Shown one piece after another: positions 21,253-33,924 of a stretch of 64,000 bases of DNA (position 1 is the stretch's first letter; the number at the start of each line of letters is the position of its first letter). The stretch is from the NCBI RefSeq assembly GCF_036711975.1, contig NC_091968.1, forward strand, positions 30,241,001-30,305,000. The letters are read 5' to 3'. This stretch comes from Onthophagus taurus. Its lineage: Eukaryota > Arthropoda > Insecta > Coleoptera > Scarabaeidae. The notes beneath the pieces were generated by a model. The model saw only the letters and a program-made list of their open reading frames with translations, did not search any database and had not been told where the DNA came from. A program made the position numbers and the translations under genes.

Positions 21253-23300
21253 TAATAAAAAAAAAATAATTAATTTTTGGACCAGAGATGACTGTTGCAA
21301 CCCAAATAAAAAACATAAACATTGATAATAATAAAGTTATTAAGTAAAATTAAGAAGTAAGACACAATTAATTAATCGATTAATGGGTTGCGATAGATTT
21401 ATATTCTTTAGTTTTAATGTTAGGTTGGACGAATTGTGTTAATTTTCGTTAAAAAATTCTTCTTTGACTACATAGATTTAAGTAACAGGTCTATTTTGAC
21501 GTTTATCGTGTTTTACATATTATTAATTAAGTACTACTTTTTATTTTTCTTTTGCTTAATTTTCGCCGGTCGTTATAAGAAGCATTCATTAAACACAGAA
21601 ATCCTAATAAAATATTTTCTGGTGCCATCTTTGGAGAAATATTGAAACTTTGTACGTTTAAAATTACCTTAAACATTTTTTTATTAATTTAAATTTAATC
21701 ATGTGTTAAATTTGATTTTGACGACTTATATTGGTTGTATGAGTTACGCCCGGCATTTCGTCTCTTTATTTTGATTTATATAAAAGGAATAATGTAGAGT
21801 TTACATAATTATAAGGTAATAATACTGTAATTAAGTAGTTTTATACAAAAAAAAATTGAAATGATTCGGCATAAAAACAGCTTTTTGTAGGGAAACATAT
21901 CAGCTACAAAAAGTAGTTTTCTTTTTCAGCGTTAGCGCAAAAAACCTTTTACATTTATAGTTAATCAGTTAAGTTTAATTCAATTAAGTCGATTAACTAT
22001 ATCTCTATAAATTAATCGTGTTTTATATAAATTACGTACGAATACAATTTATTAATTAAGAGGAACCACAATTTTAGATGTACTTTGTTGGAATCAATAA
22101 TTCGATTAATACATTATACTCTATGTAAAAAATTCTTTTTTAATTTTTAATAATTTTTTGTTTACAAATTATTTTTAACAGGGGGAGAATAGTTATTTTT
22201 TCTTTCGGAAGAAGTTTCAATAATAATGTTTATTTATGTATTAAGGCGGAGAAATTCTCCTCCTTGATACATAATTATTTTTTCTGAAGTTAAGAAAAGT
22301 TCTTTATTGAAACGACTTCGAAAATTGAGTGAAAGTCGAATAATATTGGTTGTGTGAACATACGTTCCTGTCCTGGCCCAGATATATAACAAGTCCAAAA
22401 TAAAAAAAAAACGAGCCCTCTCTCATCTTCCAGAAAAACAAAATCCAGGCAAAGAAGACATTTTTATCCCGGTAAGCTTAAACCATCCGATGTTTTCCTA
22501 TTTCTAAGAATCTTATCCCTAAATCAATTTATTTTCTTTAATAAGAAATACATTTTCTTTTACATATTTATTAACCCTTTAATATTATTTTGCGGAAATT
22601 AGTTTAATTTTAATCTATATAAATATAGTATATGTATATATCGTCCTTCTGAGAGGACGTTAAGCCTTCGGTCCCGATAACCAAACACATCTCTGGTTAT
22701 TATTATTGAGAGGGTTTGTAATAGTTATTTAACCAACAAGTCTATTAATGAAGGCGATTAATTATCGAGATACTTTAACGCGTGAGCGAGCGAAGCGAAC
22801 GCATTAATTATTGAGATAATTAATCGCATTTTAATATACGAGTTAGTTACAATATTTTTCCGTTGACCGTCTTTTCAACAAAATAGAGAAAATCCATCGT
22901 TGAAAAATCTCCCAATTCTGTCACTGGCAAAATAACCTCACTTTTAATGTGTCATAATTTATTTTTGTAGTCTTACCGAATAGATATAGTGGTCGGTTGG
23001 GTCGGTATTACAAATCTCATTGGAGAATATTTATTAAATTGACTACTATTTAGTTCGGTCGGACTTTCTTAAAATCGTTTATTAATAGGTGTCATTAATG
23101 AATGATTTTGTATACATTTATAAATCTTATAAATACACGGTCGACGGAAAAAGCAATAAAAATCATCGTTGCGCCCTTTCCTATTAATCTACAATTATAA
23201 ATAATTATTGTTTTCATTTTAGTTCTGCAAATAATGGAAATCTCCTTTTTGACTATAAAACAATTGATTTCGACATTTTGAAGAATATTAAGTAGAAATA
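21253..23300. other. mub 3' flank / probable 3' UTR, AT-rich
   Basis: No coding region. AATAAA-type signals occur soon after the stop codon, but vertebrate and fly relatives often have long 3' UTRs, so the transcript end is unknown. Small hairpins are present, for example around 22240-22270 and 22750-22835. A segment near 22640-22720 (GAGAGGACGTTAAGCCTTCG onward) resembles the 3' tail of a non-LTR element, but without a coding part I do not call it. Confidence 0.4.
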
Positions 23301-23384
23301 CTTCGCCGATGAAATGTTTTTTAACACCATTTTTAGTTAGTACTAAATATCACTATATTGCATATTTTTATCGCACTAAAACTA

Positions 23385-23600
23385 GAATTAAAACTAGACT
23401 CTACTAAAAAGTTTCGGGTTTAGCTATACCTCTCTTAAGACGGCTGAATCCGAATATTTCCAGGTCAAGGTCTAGTGTTAGTTCTAGTTTAAATTGTTAT
23501 TCAGGGCTAGGTTGTTATATATTTTTGATTAAACTAAAATTAGAACTAACACGAGACCTAAAACTAGAAACATTCCGGTTTAGCTATCTTCAGTGACGCA
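23385..23600. repeat. CTAG-hairpin repeat, copy 1
   Basis: This is an irregular array of segments related to AACTAGAACTAACACTAGAC and its complement, with an inner hairpin whose arms read TTCGGGTTTAGC and GGCTGAATCCGAAT (about 23410-23455). The same architecture recurs near 26.5, 37.0 and 40.3 kb. No coding potential. Confidence 0.7.
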
Positions 23601-26200
23601 CTAATAGAGGGAACTTGCATCTGAAGTGCTGGCTCTGAATTGGTAACAGCGAGCATTCTTCTAATCGTCCTAGGCTACATCATGTTCAACAGTACCAGTA
23701 TTAACAGCTCGAGGCAGAAGCAGTTGTTATTGACGTAACGCCACTCAATCTGAGTCAATCATTTTTAAATACCATCCACCCACATTTGTATCGTTATGGT
23801 ATCAACCTCGTCTTAATTACACCATATTTCTATAGCGCCTCGACTTTAAACGACCTTGCCTTAATTAAACCATCATTTTTGAATACTACGCAGTTTTGTA
23901 TCAATGTACCGACTCGGTACCAAGACATTGCCTTAAGCATTCTAAATCGCACATTTCTTGTCTTAAAAACCGAAGAAAAAGATTTTGAACCACACATTCT
24001 TTAAGTTTTTTATGAAATTGTAGCGCCTTGGCCGCAAGCGACCTCGGCTTAATCATTCTAAATCATACATTTCTTTTGGGAAAAGTTATAAATATTATTA
24101 TATAAACCACAAAATATATTAAAGGGTTAATTAAAAGAAAATAATTTTCTGTAATTATAAATAAAATTAAATTATGCAATTTTTTAATAAGTTTTTATAT
24201 GTTGAAAGGATATCGATGGAAACAGCTGGACTCCCGATGCCGGGTTATCACTACATAGCTCCAAACCACATTGTAAAAGCTCCGATTCACTAACTGGAGT
24301 GGCTTTACCCTTTTGGTGGGAGTTGGTAAACGGTGTTGTTGGAAAGAAAAGAGGACGACGCAAAAAATAAACCACTATGAAATTAAATGACAATACAGTC
24401 ATCCAGTTGGGTAATTAAAAAAAAATAATAACAAGAAAATGAAACGTAAATTGACAAAAAAAAATATTAAGCAACTTAAGAAAATTTGGTATTGGGAACA
24501 AAGACCAATATTTGTTAATTTTAATTTTTTATATAAACATATTTATATAATATATTTAGATACTGAGGGATATGTTTGTATTTAAAATGATAAAAAAAAA
24601 GAACTATGTAAGTAGAATGTTTGTAGATGTAAACGACGTTATTTTAGAGAATAATGGGGTAACTTTGGACTGTTAAAGTTAAAGATGGAAAAAAAAGATT
24701 TGAGCGATTCAAACTTCGTTCTTTAAAGACAATTATTAATTGTATTTGTAACTTAGATGCAATATATCTAATAGGACTAGTGCAATAATTAGGTTTTAAG
24801 ATATTTTTTAATTTCAAATTAACATTTTCTTTTCGCTTTGCATTTTATTTTTCAACCTTGAGAGAATCAACTTTTGATTGATTCGTTCTTAGAAGGGTTA
24901 TTATTTACATTCTTAGGCTGTGTTGTTTTATTACTTACTTCCGGATTAAAATCGGTGCCAAATTTTTGCTCATATTTGAGAGGAATATTTAAAAAAAAAT
25001 AATTTTGAAAATAAAACTCAAATTTGTTTTTTTTTTGGTATTCGGAGAAAGCTCACATCACTTTAACAAGTAAAAGAAAATTATATATAAATATATATAT
25101 ATGGTATTTAAATTATTTTTTAATGATAGTTTTATAATTAGGTATTATTAACAGTATTTATATACGTAGTCGCGATTAAAAAGGGGTCGCGGTGCATCAT
25201 AAAAAAATATATTATTATACTGATAATAAATAATTAACTTATATGTGGTTAGTGGTAGCTAACTGTGATGGAAGGATTTTTAACGTATTTTTTAAACATC
25301 AAAGAGTTAAAATTAAAAACGTTTGATGTTTAAACCGTAGATTTGTAATTTTAAAAATTTTGCACTTTCTAGAACGTTTTTTATTTTATTTATTTCATTT
25401 TCGAAAATTCTAGTCATTTTTTTAAACAATTAATTCGCTCAAAAGCATTTTAACTCTAATTTTTAGCTACCATTAAATTATTTTATTATTTCGAATATTT
25501 CTTTAACATTTTACTTTTATTTCTAATTACAAAAAAAATAATTATTTCGTTAAGCACCTTGCTTGTTATTATACGTAGTGATATTACCTCTAGTCTTGTT
25601 AAATTCTCGATGTCAACTCTTAAAAAGAACTACAAGAAACGAACAAAGCAAAGATTTAAAAAGACGTAAAGATGCGCGCTCAAAAACGATAAAAAAAACA
25701 ATTTCGACTATAATTAATTAAATAATGAAGTATAATTAATAAAAATAAATGGGGACAATCTTAAGGATGAGTATCAACAATAACAAAAAGAAAATTGAAT
25801 CTTAATTGTGCCAAATCAAAATAATGGCTCAAAATTAATTCTTTTTAATTTTCAAATTTAATTAATAAATAAATGCTTTGTCACAAAACGTTAATAATAA
25901 ACTGTGTAGACTGCGGCGTTATCGATGCTAGACTGTGTCGTTTTAGTGAGTTAGCGGTGGCCTTATAACCTGCTGATTCAATGTGTTAGGTTCTGTCGTG
26001 TTGTGGGCAATCATTAACCAAAAAAAAAAAAAGGAAAAAAATTAATAAAAACAACAAAAAAATTATCCGATTATGTTGAAATTATTAAATTTTTGCTCAA
26101 ATTCATTTCAATAAAATTACTAAATTAATCTTTTAACGAAAAAATAATTAATTAACCTTAACCAAAACGTCATTTTGACATTTATTAATTTTTTGGTTAT
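23600..26200. other. AT-rich non-coding stretch with weak direct repeat
   Basis: From about 23830 to 24080 the phrase GCGCCTCGACTTTAAACGAC and relatives recur, together with the phrase CTTAAGCATTCTAAATC, suggesting a degenerate direct repeat. The remainder up to 26200 is AT-rich with homopolymer runs. I see no gene. It may be intergenic or long 3' UTR. Confidence 0.4.
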
Positions 26201-26439
26201 GTTTGTACAGTTGCTCACAAAATTAAATATACAGGGGAATGGAAAATAGATAATTGTGACTATTTCAAATACTTATTGTGATTTATATATATATTAACAA
26301 CAATCTTATTAACTAAATTGAATGCAAAATAATCACAATATTAACAATAATATCAAATGATACTAATTTCACGCCATGCTATTGAGTATACATGACACTA
26401 TCGGGTGTGGTTTAATAATAGTTCTAGTTCCGTAAAAAT

Positions 26440-26610
26440 ATATAACAATCTAACGCTGAAGAACAATTACAACTAGAAGTAACACTAGAAAATTTCGGGT
26501 CTTAAGAGACTAATGGCTAAACCCGAATGTTTCTGGTTCTAGGTCTAGTGTTAGCTCTAGTTTTGGTTGTTATTCAGTGCTAGATTGTTGTATATTTTTA
26601 ATGAACAAAA
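26440..26610. repeat. CTAG-hairpin repeat, copy 2
   Basis: The order is ACTAGAAGTAACACTAGAAA, then TTTCGGGTCTTAAGAGACTA, GGCTAAACCCGAATGTTTCT and CTAGTGTTAGCTCTAG. Arms and hairpin core match the other three copies. It lies within the Tc1-like element 26208-28203, inserted there or carried along. Confidence 0.65.
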
Positions 26611-27589
26611 AGTAGAACGTAATGGTGTTGATCAAAGGCTGATGATTTAAAATTATCAAATAACCACGAAAAATCGGTTTTTTCAAGATTTTACAAAAAC
26701 CATTTATTTTAGATATAGGATATAGTCGTGGATCTATGTCGTAGATATATTATCAAATATTTGTAATATAAAGTTTAATGGGAAAATATTATAACACCGG
26801 TCTTAGGTTAGTATTATCTTTCAACACGCTGTAGGCCCTAACTAAAATTTAACTTCTCCCCATAAATGTTCCATAGCATTCATATCCGGAAACTGGTGTT
26901 TTTAGTTATTTTCAAGTATTGTATAATTAATAACCATTCCTTCACGAGGTATGATGTATGTTTAGGATCATTATCTTGTTGGAACCAGAACACAGTTGGA
27001 ATGTTGAGTTTTTGAGAGCATAAACATAAATTACGTTTAAAAATATCTAAATAACTAGATTTTGTCATATTTCCCTCAATAAATTCCATAGTGCCAACGC
27101 CGCTGATTGCCATTCTTCCCAACAGCATTACTGAACCACCCCATGATTAACTGATCCCACCAAATTCTTGTTTTTGAGCACACAATTTGGTGGCCTCCAA
27201 ACTATTTGCCTTCCGCCTGAACCCCAAAGATTACCTTACTCTCATCAGTGAACATTAAACTACGTTCACATCGAAAGGAACACAAAGAAACATTGTGTTT
27301 ATGTTGCTTATTTCTGGAACTTGTATCTCAAAGTTTCTGTATGTTTTTTATTGTTCATGGTTCCAGAAATAAATGTTCAAAAAAAAAAAAGAAATAAGTT
27401 GCTTATTTCTGTATTTAGCTATAAATATCATTAGGAAATTTAGAATCATTTTTGTTTTGGACGCGGTGTGAACACGTTGTAACTTGTTTCCGAAATTTGT
27501 GTGCCGAGTAGCGACTTTTACAGCGTAAACATCTGTTAAAGCAGAAAATATGTCATTTCGGTGGTCTATCGAAAATATTATACATTTAA

Positions 27590-27772
27590 TTGAGATATAA
27601 AGGAAATTGCAAGTGTTTGTGGAACCCACGAGATAAAAATTTTGATGATCGTTACAAAAAACAAGATTTGTGGGTGGAGATTAGTAAAGCGATTGACGCT
27701 GATATTGATGAGGTAAAAAGAAAAATAAAAAATGTAGTGACTCAGTATAATAGGGAAAAGAAAAAAATATAA
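27590..27772 (+). pseudogene. MADF-domain fragment
   Basis: A 60-codon frame reads as part of a MADF (Myb/SANT-like) domain: CLWNPRDKNFDDRYKKQDLW, then EISKAIDADIDEVKRKIKNV with QYNREKKK. This matches the W-x-P and W-x-x-I/V landmarks of MADF-BESS proteins and of the second protein of Harbinger/PIF transposons. There is no start-to-stop gene and it is embedded in a dead Tc1-like element, so I call it a captured or nested fragment. Confidence 0.6.
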
Positions 27773-28205
27773 TGGCTATCGTAAATCTGATGCTGGAACA
27801 TATTTTATCAGTAAATGATTTGCCTACGACAAAAGTGAATATTGATATTTCCATTGTCGAACCTGGATTCTGCTAGATACCATGTGTATTTCTTTCTAAC
27901 TAATTTTTAAACGGACTCAGATCTGTTGCAGGAACGTCAAAATATATTTCAAAGTGTACTTGGGGGTGGTTCAGGAATGCTGTGGGGATCAATGACAGCC
28001 AGCAGCGTTGGAACTATGGAGTTTATTGAGGGAAATATGACAAAATTAAAACATGATACCAACCTAAACTTAATCATTTTGGCTTAACTGTATACTCAAT
28101 TTTATACATACATCAGAAGCTTTAAAATACATTAATAATTATTTCAAATATTCACAATTATCTATCTTCCATTCCCCGGTATACTTAATTTTGTTAGCAA
28201 CTGTA

Positions 28206-29135
28206 TCTAAAGGGTGATAAAAAAGTTAAATTAATTCGTTAAAAGATTAAAGTAACAAATTTTTGTTTCATTTATAACAAAAGGATTAAAAAAATATTTA
28301 TACTCAACAATCAAGCTTTGTGAGAAAGATTTATAAAAAAAACTAAATAATTATTAATTTATCGAAATATTTACATAGCCTTTAATATACAGGGTCATAA
28401 AATTTAAGAGTAATTTAGACTTTTTCGAAATAAAAACACGTCTTCTTTTCTCAAACGTTAATTAATTAATTAAATAAATATTAATAAATAAACATTAATA
28501 ACAAATAATTAATTTTTATTGCGCATTGAGCACGCTTTTTAATTAACAATAATATTTAAAAACGTAGTTTATACATATCCAAACAAAAATTGAATGGAAA
28601 AAATTAATTGCTTCACTTTTTTTTGTTGAAGATTAAAAGTAAAAAAAAGTAAATACTGTGATCGTGTTGAGATCGTCGTTGTAAACGTGTTATTTAGTAT
28701 TGGCAACGTATTCAGGGTAAATAATAAAAGATGAAAAACTTTTTTTCATAAATTCGAATCACGTCACTTATTAAAAATAATAAAAAGGATTATTAAAAGT
28801 CGTATTATATTATATTATAAGGAGTATTTTAGTCCGTAAATTGTACTATTACCGTGTATAGGAAGAAAGAATAAAGCAAAGCTTTTTTTGCTTCAATAAC
28901 ACTTGAAAAAATTAAATTTATTTAATTCGACGCGAAAAGATGTATTAATTAAATTCAAACACAACACGACTTCATCAGTTTTAAAAATTAATACAAAAAA
29001 AATTTTTAAAAATGTAAAAATGTGAAGAAAGTAATGGGATAGAAATGTAGTTAGACAAAAAAGGAATTGTTACTTTTTTATTATAAATTATTTTAATATT
29101 TTGGAATTATCTTTACAAAAAATTGTTTTTAATTA
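28206..29135. other. AT-rich non-coding stretch
   Basis: Homopolymer-rich sequence without supported features. Confidence 0.4.
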
Positions 29136-29328
29136 CAGTAGAGCCTCGTTAATCCGAACTAATTCGGACCGAATGTGGTTCGGATTATCAAATCTTGCTG
29201 CTAAATAGTTGAAAACACAAGTATTGGTTACAAAAGAATTTACAAAAAGTTTACTTTTACAAAAGAAATTTAATTTTTGCTTCTTGGGCGTTCGAATTAC
29301 TGCGGTTCGGATTATCGAGGCTCTACTG
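29136..29328. mobile_element. pogo-like MITE, 193 bp
   Basis: Near-perfect inverted ends CAGTAGAGCCTCGTTAATCC and GGATTATCGAGGCTCTACTG (read outward-in) are flanked by TA at 29134-29135 and 29329-29330. The sequence CAGTAGAGCCTCG-type ends with TA duplication are those of pogo/Tigger non-autonomous elements. No coding sequence. Confidence 0.85.
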
Positions 29329-29330
29329 TA

Positions 29331-30300
29331 TATCTAAACGATTATATCTAAAAATCATATCTTAGAAAACAACATATCGAGTTAATACCAAAAAAAACTT
29401 GCTCAATTAATTATTTTTGGCACCTTAAATAATTAAGTAACAATTTCTTAAAATACTTTTAATCATGAAATGATTAAAAAAAAATCACTAATTTACCGCT
29501 GAGTAGTTTTTAAAGAAAATAAAAAAATGTTAAGGCAATAAACGTTTAAAATAAAAAAAATATCGACAGAAGTAAGTCACATGTATGACAAAAAAGACAA
29601 TTTTTAAAATACATACATAGATTATTATATTATATCGCACTGTATTTCTCTTTTTATCTCTCTCGTTATTATTCTCTCATCTCCCGAAGTACGCAATGTT
29701 TAGAGGCGGTGTACGCTATAAGCAATGTTAATTACTATCTAATTATTATTGTCTTTCATTTCTTTCACCTTTATTATTTTAATTTACTTCTTTTTTACAT
29801 ATCCGTCATTTTTGAAACATTAATTTAAGTTCATTTTAAGGTTAATCGCTCCTATTATTGTATTTATAAAGAGTTCTTTTCTTTCAAGTCTTTATTTTCG
29901 TTTCGTTTGTAATAAAGTGTGAGTATTACAGTTAAAAGTAGTTTCATTTAATTCAGTCTTCCTCAAACTGGGCGATAACGCCCCCTTGTGGGCACTAGAG
30001 GGCGTTAAAGGCCGCAGAGAAAATTGGGGGTCCTCAAGCCGTTTAAGAATACGACGGCTGATTTGTCTTTTTCTAATAGCCCATCTATTGGTGTACGATT
30101 GTAAAATTCTAAAAATTTTAGCAAAAATGTAAAGGGGGTGGTTACGTTTAGTAGTTTAGAAGGGTAGATTGAGAGTACAAATAAGGTCAAAACGTACCCT
30201 ATTATGAGTTAAACATATTCCCCAGATTTCATTTTCCTAGCGTTTATGGTTTTTGAGAAAAAAAAAATTACACCAAAATTTTCCGCCATTTTTATAGCTC
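29331..30300. other. AT-rich non-coding stretch
   Basis: I see no gene. A 61-codon minus frame at 30005-30190 resembles nothing recognisable. Confidence 0.35.
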
Positions 30301-30302
30301 CT

Positions 30303-30990
30303 TAGGTATGTTGCATTTTACGTGAGACAGTGCAGGTACACAGTAGTCGTTTTGTAACTATGGTTACTGCATTCATATACAGCGTGTCCCGTATCTTCCG
30401 CATCAGAGCATTATACGGTTGTAGGATGCATTATTCTGAAGCGATCTTTGTAATAAAGTTTTTCCATAATGTTTATAATAACCGCACGGGAAATGTTTAA
30501 AATTTGTCCAATACCGATTTAATAAAAGCTTAGGGAAACGCCTTCGGAGATCGTAAATCACACTCAGGCAATCGGTCTAATCGCCGGCCGGTCCACCGCG
30601 CCCTTCCAAACTAGTTTCGCACGTGTACTCACCAATAGATTCGACACGGAAAGAGAAATAAACGTTTTCCGCTATTGAAGTGATTTTGATTGGAGGATTT
30701 TAAACAGTTCCCGTGCGGTTATTATAAACATTACGGAAAAATTTTATTAGAAAGATCGCTTCAGAATAATGTATCCTACAACCGTATAATGCTCTGATGC
30801 GGTAGATACGGGACACGCTGTATGGCGTGTTATATGAAATTCCCGGTATAATACATACTATCAACTGGAAAGATTTTCAGTTCTACAGTTTTTACACGAC
30901 TTTACCGCATCCGGTCGTTATAGGCGCTACAAAACGTGCAAAATTAGTTCGTTATAACCAGTCCTCGTTATACCGGTATTCACTGCTTTT
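30303..30990. repeat. interspersed repeat interrupted by a MITE
   Basis: The flanks of the MITE at 30380-30820 (30303-30376 on the left and about 30823-30850 on the right) are the reverse complement of about 1190-1285, where no MITE is present. They therefore belong to an older interspersed repeat. The right flank continues with CGTTATAACCAGTCCTCGTT, which resembles pogo-type MITE internal sequence. Confidence 0.55.
30380..30820. mobile_element. MITE with long terminal inverted repeats, 441 bp
   Basis: The element starts CAGCGTGTCCCGTATCTTCC and ends with the inverted GATACGGGACACGCTG. The inverted arms run for about 120 bases, through ATTATACGGTTGTAGGAT and the stretch ATAATGTTTATAATAACCGC. 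TA flanks both sides (30378-30379, 30821-30822). The centre (about 30510-30690) is unique and non-coding. It is a TA-inserting, Tc1/mariner-type non-autonomous element. Confidence 0.85.
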
Positions 30991-31271
30991 AAATAATTTT
31001 AATTTTTTTTTAATAAGTTACAGATTTCTGTAACTTATTTATCTTAAATTAATAAATCAATTCATAGATGTCGCTAAAATCATCAAAACTTCCGTCAAAC
31101 CTCCAACTTTATTATTCCTGTTTTCGATATAGCTACGTATAACGAAACGTTGTTTCTTTGTGTTTTGGAAATGTTTTGGTGTTTTAGACAAAGAAACCAT
31201 TTCAAACTTGTTTTAGTATGAACCCTACTCATTCTCTATTAATTTAATCTTTAAAACATTTGGTTTAAAGA

Positions 31272-33329
31272 ATGGATTTGAAAACGAACCTAAGCAGTTC
31301 GAGTCAAGATTCGATTTCGACGGGAAGTAGCAGCGGAATTGGTGGTAGTGAAAACATTTCGAGAGATTTTAGCCGATTATCTTTGTTCTCGAGTGGATCT
31401 CAAGAGGAACAATTTAGATGTGAAGGGCACGCTGAATATAGCTTATCCTGTATGAAGAGATATTTACAGACTGAGGAGCTTTGCGATGTAGTTCTTATTG
31501 CGGGGAATAATGGAAAAAGGGTACCTGCACATAGGTAATTGTTTATTCATTGTTGTTAATATTTAATTTTTTTTTACTATAAAAAATAACTATTTTGTAA
31601 GATTTTGAAATTTGACATATTGACCTATTGGTTAAGCTGTTTTCAATTTATTAAATAAAAACTTTTATTTTTAGATTAGTACTCTCAGCAGCAAGCGAAT
31701 ATTTTTCGGCAATGTTCACTGGTTCTTTAAGAGAATCTGGCGAACCAGAAATTACATTAAGAGATGTTAACGGAGATGTACTTCAAGCGGTAGTCAATTA
31801 TTGTTATTCAGGGACGATTGAAATACGGGAAGACAATGTTGAAGTTTTATTAGCAACCGCATGTTTAATGCAACTTCGTAAAGTTGTGGAAGCATGCTCT
31901 CGATTTCTAGCACAACAATTACACCCAAGCAATTGTTTAGGAATTGCAGTTTTTGCTGAACATCAATCTTGTAGTTCTTTATTACAAGAAGCCAACGCTT
32001 TTACTAGTTTACATTTTATGCAGGTAATCAAATGTTTTGAATGTAACATCAAAATAAATGAAAAAATTTAATAATTCTTATGTATCAAAGGTAATTTGTA
32101 ATCAAGAATTTCTACAATTATCTGAAGACCAAATTGCTTCATTATTATCCAGCGATGAATTAAATGTTACTTCTGAAGAGAACATATTTCATGCTCTAAT
32201 GAGCTGGATTGAACATGAACCGGAAACTCGTCGCCCGCATTTACCTCGACTCTTACAATTGGTTAAACTGCCTTTATTGGAACCATCATTTTTGGTTGAT
32301 CACGTTGAAAACCTAGTCGGAACCAATCCGGAATGTCAAAAATTAATTATGGAGGCGATGAAATGGCATCTCCTCACAGAAAGGCGCCAACACATGGTTT
32401 CAGTGCGTACAAGACCGAGAAAAGCAACGTTAGGACGATTATTAGTTGTGGGTGGGATGGATAAAAATAAGGGGGCTACTACAATTGAAAGTTACGATCC
32501 AAGATGTGATCATTGGTCTACGGCGCACCATATGAATGGGAGAAGATTACAATTTGGTATTGCTTTAATGGGAGATAAATTATTGGTGGTTGGAGGTCGA
32601 GATGGGTTAAAAACGTTAAATACAATGGAATGTTTAGATTTGGAAACGGGTACGTGGACATTATTGTCTCCAATGAATACTTATAGACATGGATTGGGCG
32701 TTGCCGTTTTGGGTGGACCTCTTTATGCGGTCGGAGGACACGATGGATGGAGTTATTTGAACACCGTAGAAAGGTATGACCCAATTACTCGTTCTTGGAA
32801 CTACGTAACCGCTATGCAAAGTCAACGATGTTCCGCTGGCGTTGCTGTTCTAAACGGAAAATTATATGCAGTTGGAGGCCGCGATGGAGCCTCCTGCTTG
32901 AGAACGGTTGAATGTTACGACCCACACACAAACAAATGGACTATGTGCGCTTCGATGGCGCGAAGACGGGGTGGCGTTGGAGTCGCGGTTGCAAACGGTT
33001 TTTTATACGCATTTGGGGGCCAAGATGCGCCTGCTAATAATCCAGCCGCATCCAGATTCGATTGCGTTGAAAGATACGATCCGGGTACAGATTCTTGGAC
33101 AACGGTGACGATGCTTTCAACTAAAAGGGATACGGTGGCCGTTTGTTTATTCGGAGATAGATTGGTAGCAATCGGAGGTTATGATGGGAGTCATTATTTA
33201 CGATCTGTGGAGCAATATGATCCAATTACGAATGAATGGACTATTTTGGCATCATTATTAACCGGTCGAGCTGGGGCTTGTGTTGTACCCGTTAATAACA
33301 GCAACAAAGTTATTAATCAAACTAATTGA
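31272..33329 (+). CDS. BTB-BACK-Kelch protein, KLHL1/4/5-like
   Basis: Three exons, 31272-31534, 31675-32023 and 32091-33329, encode 616 residues. An acidic/Ser-rich N-terminal tail (about 50 residues) is followed by the BTB domain ([30 protein letters not shown]; about 55-160), a BACK domain (about 165-300) and six Kelch blades (about 320-610) with repeated VGGxDG and a Tyr-Asp-Pro-x5-W pattern. Phrases [33 protein letters not shown] and [16 protein letters not shown] mark the vertebrate KLHL1/4/5 subgroup. Such proteins are substrate adaptors of cullin-3 ubiquitin ligases or actin-associated scaffolds. The third exon starts at the GTA of VICNQEF; an apparent upstream start in the 67-base intron is an artefact. 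The gene faces HPS1 tail to tail. Identity to subgroup is strong; substrates are unknown. Confidence 0.93.
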
Positions 33330-33924
33330 TCCCGCTCAAATTAAAAATCAAATAAGCTCAATATCCTTTATAATTCTAAGTACAAGAGGCTGTTCTTCTT
33401 CTAATAATTTCATTTTTACGTATTTATTGGTTGTAATTTAAAAGTAAGTAATACCAATATTAAGAAAAATATTAACAATATTCGTCTTATTATTTTTTCT
33501 TGTGTACATCTTAAATCAACATACATATTTTGGTCAAAAATTAATACATTCCTTTTTTGAAAATCACTCTCTGTTATATTTCTTGGTTTTTTTTTTTTAG
33601 ATAAATGTGATTTCGATGTACAACGATGTGATATATCGAATAAATCGTAGCTATTTTTTTGTAATCTCAATCTTATTTTATATTAAGGGCTCGTAATAAA
33701 TGGATTTAAACTTTAATATTTAAAAAAAATTGTTTATATTCCTATTTATTAATCTCCTTTACCAATAAATACTTATTTATCTAACATTTTCAATAAATAC
33801 ACCATTTACTTCTACAACACCTGTCAAATTATTTTACAATTGGTAACATGAACAGGGAATTTAGTTTTACCATATTTTCAAATTAATTTGCATGACATTG
33901 ACAGGTGTAATAAATAAAACTAAT
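33330..33924. promoter_or_regulatory. convergent 3' flanks with facing poly(A) signals
   Basis: AATAAA at 33639-33644 (+) can serve the Kelch gene. On the minus strand AATAAA at 33750-33745 can serve HPS1, about 175 bases after its stop. The two transcripts probably end close together or overlap slightly. No other feature was seen. Confidence 0.5.

Larger units (their letters stand above)
26208..28203. mobile_element. broken Tc1-like transposon with inverted internal fragments
   Basis: Inverted terminal repeats of about 50 bp begin CAGTTGCTCACAAAATTAAA and end with the complementary TTTAATTTTGTTAGCAACTG-like sequence. A TA lies outside each end (26206-26207, 28204-28205). On the minus strand, 26880-27128 encodes a Tc1 transposase piece containing GVGTMEFIEGNMTKS and FWFQQDNDPKHTS, the second catalytic Asp region. 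A further fragment of the same gene region, GTMEFIEGNMTK, occurs on the plus strand near 28010-28055. The interior is therefore an inverted rearrangement. Copy 2 of the CTAG-hairpin repeat and a MADF-like fragment also lie inside. The element is dead. Confidence 0.75.

Noticed and set aside
32058..32090. Apparent ATG and reading frame just upstream of the third Kelch exon
   Set aside because: It lies in a 67-base intron; exons 2 and 3 join in phase 0 and restore the continuous BACK domain (FMQ-VICNQEF).
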